A stretch of 39,233 nt of DNA from Propionibacteriales bacterium. GTDB taxonomy: Bacteria > Actinomycetota > Actinomycetes > Propionibacteriales > Nocardioidaceae. The position numbers were made by a program, and so were the translations under genes. The notes under the pieces are model-generated. The model was not told where the DNA came from, searched no databases, and was given only the letters and a program-made list of their open reading frames with translations. This document shows, piece after piece, positions 35,512 through 39,233 of the stretch (its first letter is position 1; the number at the start of each line of letters is the position of its first letter). Where the stretch lies: NCBI GenBank assembly GCA_025929075.1, contig JAICMS010000009.1, positions 1 to 39,233 on the forward strand, written 5' to 3'.

Positions 35512-37566
35512 TCATAGTTCGTAGGGGTCGACCTGGACCCGCACCGGCGGCAGCTTGCGACTGCTGCGCAGGCGCTGCACCTGCTGGAGCGCGCGGGACA
35601 GCGCCGTGCCGTTGCGCTTCGGCACGCGTACGACGACACGCTGGTCCCCGTCCCCCACCTCCACCGGCCCCAGCACGTCGGCCGCCCGAGGAAGGTCGAG
35701 CGCTTCGGTGACCTCGGCGAGGATCGCCGCAGGTCCGGTCAAGGTGGCCAGCCTGGCCACCGGCGGTAGTCGAACCGCGGCTCGCTCTGCCAGCTCGCGG
35801 GCGGCGAATCCCTCCGGGTCGGCCCGCACCAGCGCCTGCAGCGCAGGTGAAGCCGGGTCGCCTACAGCCAACAGCCGGCCCCCGGCTGCCGCCGGCCGCA
35901 CCAGTGCCGCGATCGCGAACCAGCGCCGCACCGCCTCCTCCGCGGTCCGCAGTCCTGGCCGGCCGAGCGTGAGCCCGGTGTCGAGCAGCACCGCCGCTGC
36001 GAAGCCAGCGGCCGGGAGCGGCTCCGCGCCCGGCGTGGCCACCACCAGCTGAGCCCGCTGGTCGACGTCCTCGATGAGGTGACCAGCCGTGGAGGACCGG
36101 ACCGGCGTGCCGGGAAACGCCCGTCCCCACTCTTCGACCGTGCGTAGCGCACCCGCGAGCGACACCCGCAGCCGACGGCCCCCGCAGTCCGGGCATGCCC
36201 AGTCCTCAGCCACAACGCCACACCATCGACACTGCGGGGGCGTGCCGGCGGCAGCTCGGCCGAGCGGTCCCGAGCACTGCCCACAGCGCGCCGACCGTCG
36301 ACAGGCGGCGCAGGCCAAGCCCGCCTGGTAGCCGCGAAGCGGCGTGTGGACCAGGACCGGGCCGGAGCGCAGCCCCTCTCGAACCACCTCGAAGACCGCG
36401 CGCGGCATCCGAGTGACCCGAGCCGCCGGGTCGGTCGCCAGGTCGGCGTCCGTCTCGCCGGTCACGTGGACCTCCGGGCCGGCGGCTCGGGCGGCAGCAC
36501 GAGGAGCTGCCAGTGCGACAGCCCAGCCGGACTCGACCAGTGCCTGCGCCTCGACCGACCGGGAGTATCCACCGACGAGAGCTGCCGCATGCTCTTGCTG
36601 TGCTCGGGTCAACAGCACCTCTCGGGCATGCGGGTACGGCGCCCGCGGCTCGACGAAGCTGTCGTCGCCGTCGTCCCACAGCGCCACCAGGCCGAGGTCG
36701 CGAACGGGGGCCAGCGCGGCCGACCGGGTGCCAACCACGACCTGCACCTGACCCCGCGCCGCGGCGAGGAATGCGCGGTAGCGCGCTGCCGGCCCCTGCT
36801 CGGCGGTCAGCAGCACGAAACCCGCCGACCCGACCATCGGCTCCAACGCCGCGGCCACCCGTTGCGCCGCCCGGTTGTCGGCCAGGCAGAGCAGAGCCCC
36901 CCGGCCGGCGGCCACCGTCGCAGCAGCGGCAGCCGCCGTCTGCAGCGGCCAGTCGAGGCCGGCCGGGGCGGTCCACACTGCGCGGGCTGACGAGCCTGCC
37001 AGCAGTCGGTCGACGAGCTGCCGGCCACCGGCGACGGCCTCCCAGTGGCTGCGCAAGGCTTCGGGGGAGACCTGGACGCCGGTCGTCGCGTCGAGGTACG
37101 GCGACGGCTCGGCCTCGACCCGGCCGTGCCGCGGCGGCACGGCCAGCCGCAGCACGTCGGCGAGGGTGCCGGCATACCTGTCGGCCACCAGCCGGCATGC
37201 CTGCAGCACCCGCGGAGTCAAGACCGGCTCTGGTGAGACCACCCGCCGCAACGCTGACAATGCGCCGGGATGGTCGCTGGCGGTCAGCCGCTCGACGACG
37301 AAGCCGTCGACGTCCCTACCGGAGAACCGGACTCTGACCCGAGCACCCGGGACGGCTGCCGCTGACAGCGACTCCGGTACGAGGTAGTCGAACGGCCTGT
37401 CGAGGTGGGACAGCCCGACCTCGACGACTACCCGAGCCACCGGGAGGCTCAGGGCGGGCTGGACCTCCTTCGGGCGGCGCGGTCGTCGACTCCGCACGGC
37501 TCCGCGCAGCAGCGCCAGCTGCTCGGCCGGGTCGGCGCCCCGGGCGCTCGCAGGTGCGGTGGTCAC
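35512..37566 (-). CDS. priA: PriA-like primosomal protein, helicase motifs degenerate
   Basis: Replication-restart protein of 684 residues. The N-terminal DNA-binding domain (about 42-145: VARVVVEVGLSHLDRPFDYLVP), the VVGTRSAALAP segment (277-287) and an eight-cysteine zinc region (C419, C422, C428, C431, C446, C449, C458, C461) identify PriA. The Walker A loop is replaced by APAGLDWPLQ (200-209) and the DEEH box by DDGD (298-301), so ATPase and helicase activity are unlikely. Such loss is known for actinobacterial PriA. GTG start at 37566, 58 bases after metK; no strong ribosome site. Confidence 0.93.
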   Translation of the reverse strand: MTTAPASARGADPAEQLALLRGAVRSRRPRRPKEVQPALSLPVARVVVEVGLSHLDRPFDYLVPESLSAAAVPGARVRVRFSGRDVDGFVVERLTASDHPGALSALRRVVSPEPVLTPRVLQACRLVADRYAGTLADVLRLAVPPRHGRVEAEPSPYLDATTGVQVSPEALRSHWEAVAGGRQLVDRLLAGSSARAVWTAPAGLDWPLQTAAAAAATVAAGRGALLCLADNRAAQRVAAALEPMVGSAGFVLLTAEQGPAARYRAFLAAARGQVQVVVGTRSAALAPVRDLGLVALWDDGDDSFVEPRAPYPHAREVLLTRAQQEHAAALVGGYSRSVEAQALVESGWAVALAAPRAAARAAGPEVHVTGETDADLATDPAARVTRMPRAVFEVVREGLRSGPVLVHTPLRGYQAGLACAACRRSARCGQCSGPLGRAAAGTPPQCRWCGVVAEDWACPDCGGRRLRVSLAGALRTVEEWGRAFPGTPVRSSTAGHLIEDVDQRAQLVVATPGAEPLPAAGFAAAVLLDTGLTLGRPGLRTAEEAVRRWFAIAALVRPAAAGGRLLAVGDPASPALQALVRADPEGFAARELAERAAVRLPPVARLATLTGPAAILAEVTEALDLPRAADVLGPVEVGDGDQRVVVRVPKRNGTALSRALQQVQRLRSSRKLPPVRVQVDPYEL

Positions 37567-37624
37567 AGCGTCAGTCAAGCAGCCGTGGCCGACATCGCCC
37601 ACGGTCGTCCACAGCCGGTCGGGC

Positions 37625-38815
37625 CTAGTGGGCGAGGGCTGCCCGCAGGTCCTCGACGCGGTCGGTGCGCTCCCACGTGAACTCGGGGATCTCCCGGCCG
37701 AAATGACCGTAGGAGGCGGTCAGCGAGTAGATCGGCCGCAGCAGGTCCAAGTCGCGGATGATCGCGGCAGGCCGGAGGTCGAAGACCTCGCGCACCGCTG
37801 CCTGCAGGTCCTCGACGGGCACCGTCTCGGTGCCGAAGCAGTCGACGTAGAACCCGACCGGCTGTGCCTTGCCGATGGCGTAGGCGACCTGCACTTCACA
37901 GCGACGGGCCAGCCCGGCAGCAACGACGTTCTTGGCCACCCAGCGCATCGCGTACGACGCCGAACGGTCCACCTTCGACGGGTCCTTGCCGCTGAAGGCA
38001 CCGCCACCGTGGCGGGACATGCCGCCGTAGGTGTCGATGATGATCTTTCGACCGGTGAGGCCGGCGTCGCCCATCGGGCCCCCGACCTCGAACCGCCCGG
38101 TCGGATTGACCAGCAGCCGGTAGTCGGTGGAGTCGATGTCGAACCAGCCGAGCACCTCGTCGACGACGTGCTTCTTCACGTCGGGCTGGAGCATCGTCTC
38201 GAGGTCGATGTCGGGGGCATGCTGGCTGGACACGACGACGGTGTCGACACGCACGGGTCGGTCGTCGACGTACTCGATGGTCACCTGGGTCTTGCCGTCC
38301 GGCCGGAGGTAGGCCATCGTCCCGTCCTTGCGGACCGCCGCCAGCCGCTGGGCGAGCCGGTGCGCGATCGTGATCGGCAGCGGCATCAGCTCCGGCGTCT
38401 CGTCACAGGCGTAGCCGAACATCAGACCTTGGTCACCCGCGCCCTGCCGGTCGAGCGGGTCGGTCGAGCCAGACCGCTCCTCGAACGCGTCATTGACGCC
38501 GAGAGCAATGTCTTGGGACTGCGAGCCGATGCACACCATCACGCCGCACGACTCACCGTCGAAGCCCTTTTTCGACGAGTCGTAGCCGATCTCGAGGATC
38601 CGCTCCCTGACGATGTCGCGCACGGGGACGTAGCCCTCGGTCGTCACCTCGCCCGCGACCACGACGAGACCGGTGGTGATCAGCGTCTCGATGGCGACCC
38701 GGCTGTGCGGGTCGCGGGTGAGCATCGCGTCGAGGACGGCATCACTGATCTGGTCGGCGATCTTGTCGGGGTGGCCCTCGGTCACCGACTCAGACGTGAA
38801 CAGGTGTCGGCTCAA
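37625..38815 (-). CDS. metK: S-adenosylmethionine synthetase
   Basis: Makes SAM from methionine and ATP. The 396-residue product has [15 protein letters not shown], the substrate loop [32 protein letters not shown] and [17 protein letters not shown], the P-loop-like signature. The start is TTG at 38815 with GAGGAGA upstream, giving the normal [12 protein letters not shown] terminus. No SAM riboswitch is visible in the 69-base gap to coaBC. Confidence 0.98.
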   Translation of the reverse strand: MSRHLFTSESVTEGHPDKIADQISDAVLDAMLTRDPHSRVAIETLITTGLVVVAGEVTTEGYVPVRDIVRERILEIGYDSSKKGFDGESCGVMVCIGSQSQDIALGVNDAFEERSGSTDPLDRQGAGDQGLMFGYACDETPELMPLPITIAHRLAQRLAAVRKDGTMAYLRPDGKTQVTIEYVDDRPVRVDTVVVSSQHAPDIDLETMLQPDVKKHVVDEVLGWFDIDSTDYRLLVNPTGRFEVGGPMGDAGLTGRKIIIDTYGGMSRHGGGAFSGKDPSKVDRSASYAMRWVAKNVVAAGLARRCEVQVAYAIGKAQPVGFYVDCFGTETVPVEDLQAAVREVFDLRPAAIIRDLDLLRPIYSLTASYGHFGREIPEFTWERTDRVEDLRAALAH

Positions 38816-38884
38816 GGTCTCTCCTCGAAGGGACGACGGCTCGGCGTGCGTGCTGCGAGCCTCAATCAGACTACCGGGCGGAGC

Positions 38885-39233
38885 TCACTCGCCGTGGTCA
38901 ACCCAGCGTCGTGACACCTGGTCCCAGACTGCGTGCGCGAGGGCCGACTTCGGCCCCTGAGGCACCTGCACACTCGAGCCGTCCGACCCTATGATCGTGG
39001 CCGCGTTGTCCGGCGCCCCGAAGACCGCTCCCCCGGCGACGTCGTTGACGACAAGCAGGTCGCAGCCCTTGCGCTCCAGCTTGGCCCGACCATGGTCGAG
39101 CACACTGCCGGTCTGGTCTCCGGTCTCGGCGGCGAACCCGACGAGCACCTGCCCGGGCTCGCGTCTGCCCACCAGCACCGCGAGCACATCGGTCGTGGCC
39201 CGCAGGTCGACAGTCATCGTCTCTCCACGGTCC
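38885..39233 (-). CDS. coaBC: CoaBC (phosphopantothenoylcysteine synthetase/decarboxylase), C-terminal part
   Basis: The reading frame is open to the right window edge, so only the last 115 or so codons are present. The segment VLVGFAAETGD, HGRAKLERKGCDLLVVNDV and the DN-containing end (APDNAATII) are the C terminus of the CoaB synthetase domain, which joins cysteine to phosphopantothenate. The CoaC decarboxylase domain would lie outside the window. In actinomycetes coaBC normally precedes metK, as here. Confidence 0.93.
   Translation of the reverse strand, partial: DRGETMTVDLRATTDVLAVLVGRREPGQVLVGFAAETGDQTGSVLDHGRAKLERKGCDLLVVNDVAGGAVFGAPDNAATIIGSDGSSVQVPQGPKSALAHAVWDQVSRRWVDHGE

Noticed and set aside
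38816-38884. SAM riboswitch before metK
   Set aside because: The gap is only 69 bases and shows none of the known SAM riboswitch cores.
37559-38914. A 451-codon plus-strand frame over metK
   Set aside because: Antisense to metK, whose motifs are complete; composition typical of a shadow frame.

Overview
The window is high-GC DNA from an actinomycete (Actinomycetota). Three things show this: the 16S rRNA fragment at the left edge, GTG/TTG starts with four-base GTGA/ATGA overlaps, and gene orders typical of the phylum (infC-rpmI-rplT, pheS-pheT ... mpg-tyrS, and coaBC-metK-priA-def-fmt-rsmB-rpe followed by a rib operon that ends in ribH and a PH-domain membrane protein). I cannot place the genus. 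No tRNA, insertion sequence, phage gene or CRISPR array was seen.

Left part (1-12.5 kb), nearly all on the minus strand. Transcription runs infC (AUC start, behind a hairpin-plus-T-run attenuator), rpmI, rplT, then after a divergent lipoprotein gene an orphan PAS histidine kinase, then pheS-pheT-PIG-L deacetylase-argF-osmC-mpg-tyrS, and finally an rrn operon with two candidate promoters and the usual actinobacterial leader. argF stands alone where relatives such as Mycobacterium carry a full argCJBDFRGH cluster.

Middle part (12.5-26.6 kb) is accessory and mixed in strand. It holds a P-loop kinase with an aldose epimerase; carbamate kinase; a small CPLC protein converging on a sulfotransferase; a nucleotidyltransferase with a glycerol-1-phosphate dehydrogenase-like enzyme (a possible CDP-polyol or lipid head-group cassette); an ArsR-type repressor with an MFS exporter, divergent from an AadA-like nucleotidyltransferase that is coupled to a GH15 glucoamylase/trehalase and a four-helix membrane protein; a DyP-peroxidase-like protein that lacks the usual distal motif; and a PucR-type regulator.

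Right part (26.6-39.2 kb), all minus strand, is the conserved housekeeping block: coaBC (partial), metK (TTG start), priA (helicase motifs degenerate), def, fmt, rsmB, rpe, then an FMN riboswitch controlling ribD-ribE-ribM-ribBA-ribH and the PH-domain protein. The rib genes overlap by 1-8 bases and so should be translationally coupled.

Several genes (pheS, the lipoprotein, the ArsR gene, less surely the P-loop kinase, the CPLC gene and rpe) have a -10-like hexamer ending six or seven bases before the start codon and no convincing Shine-Dalgarno sequence, so they look leaderless.
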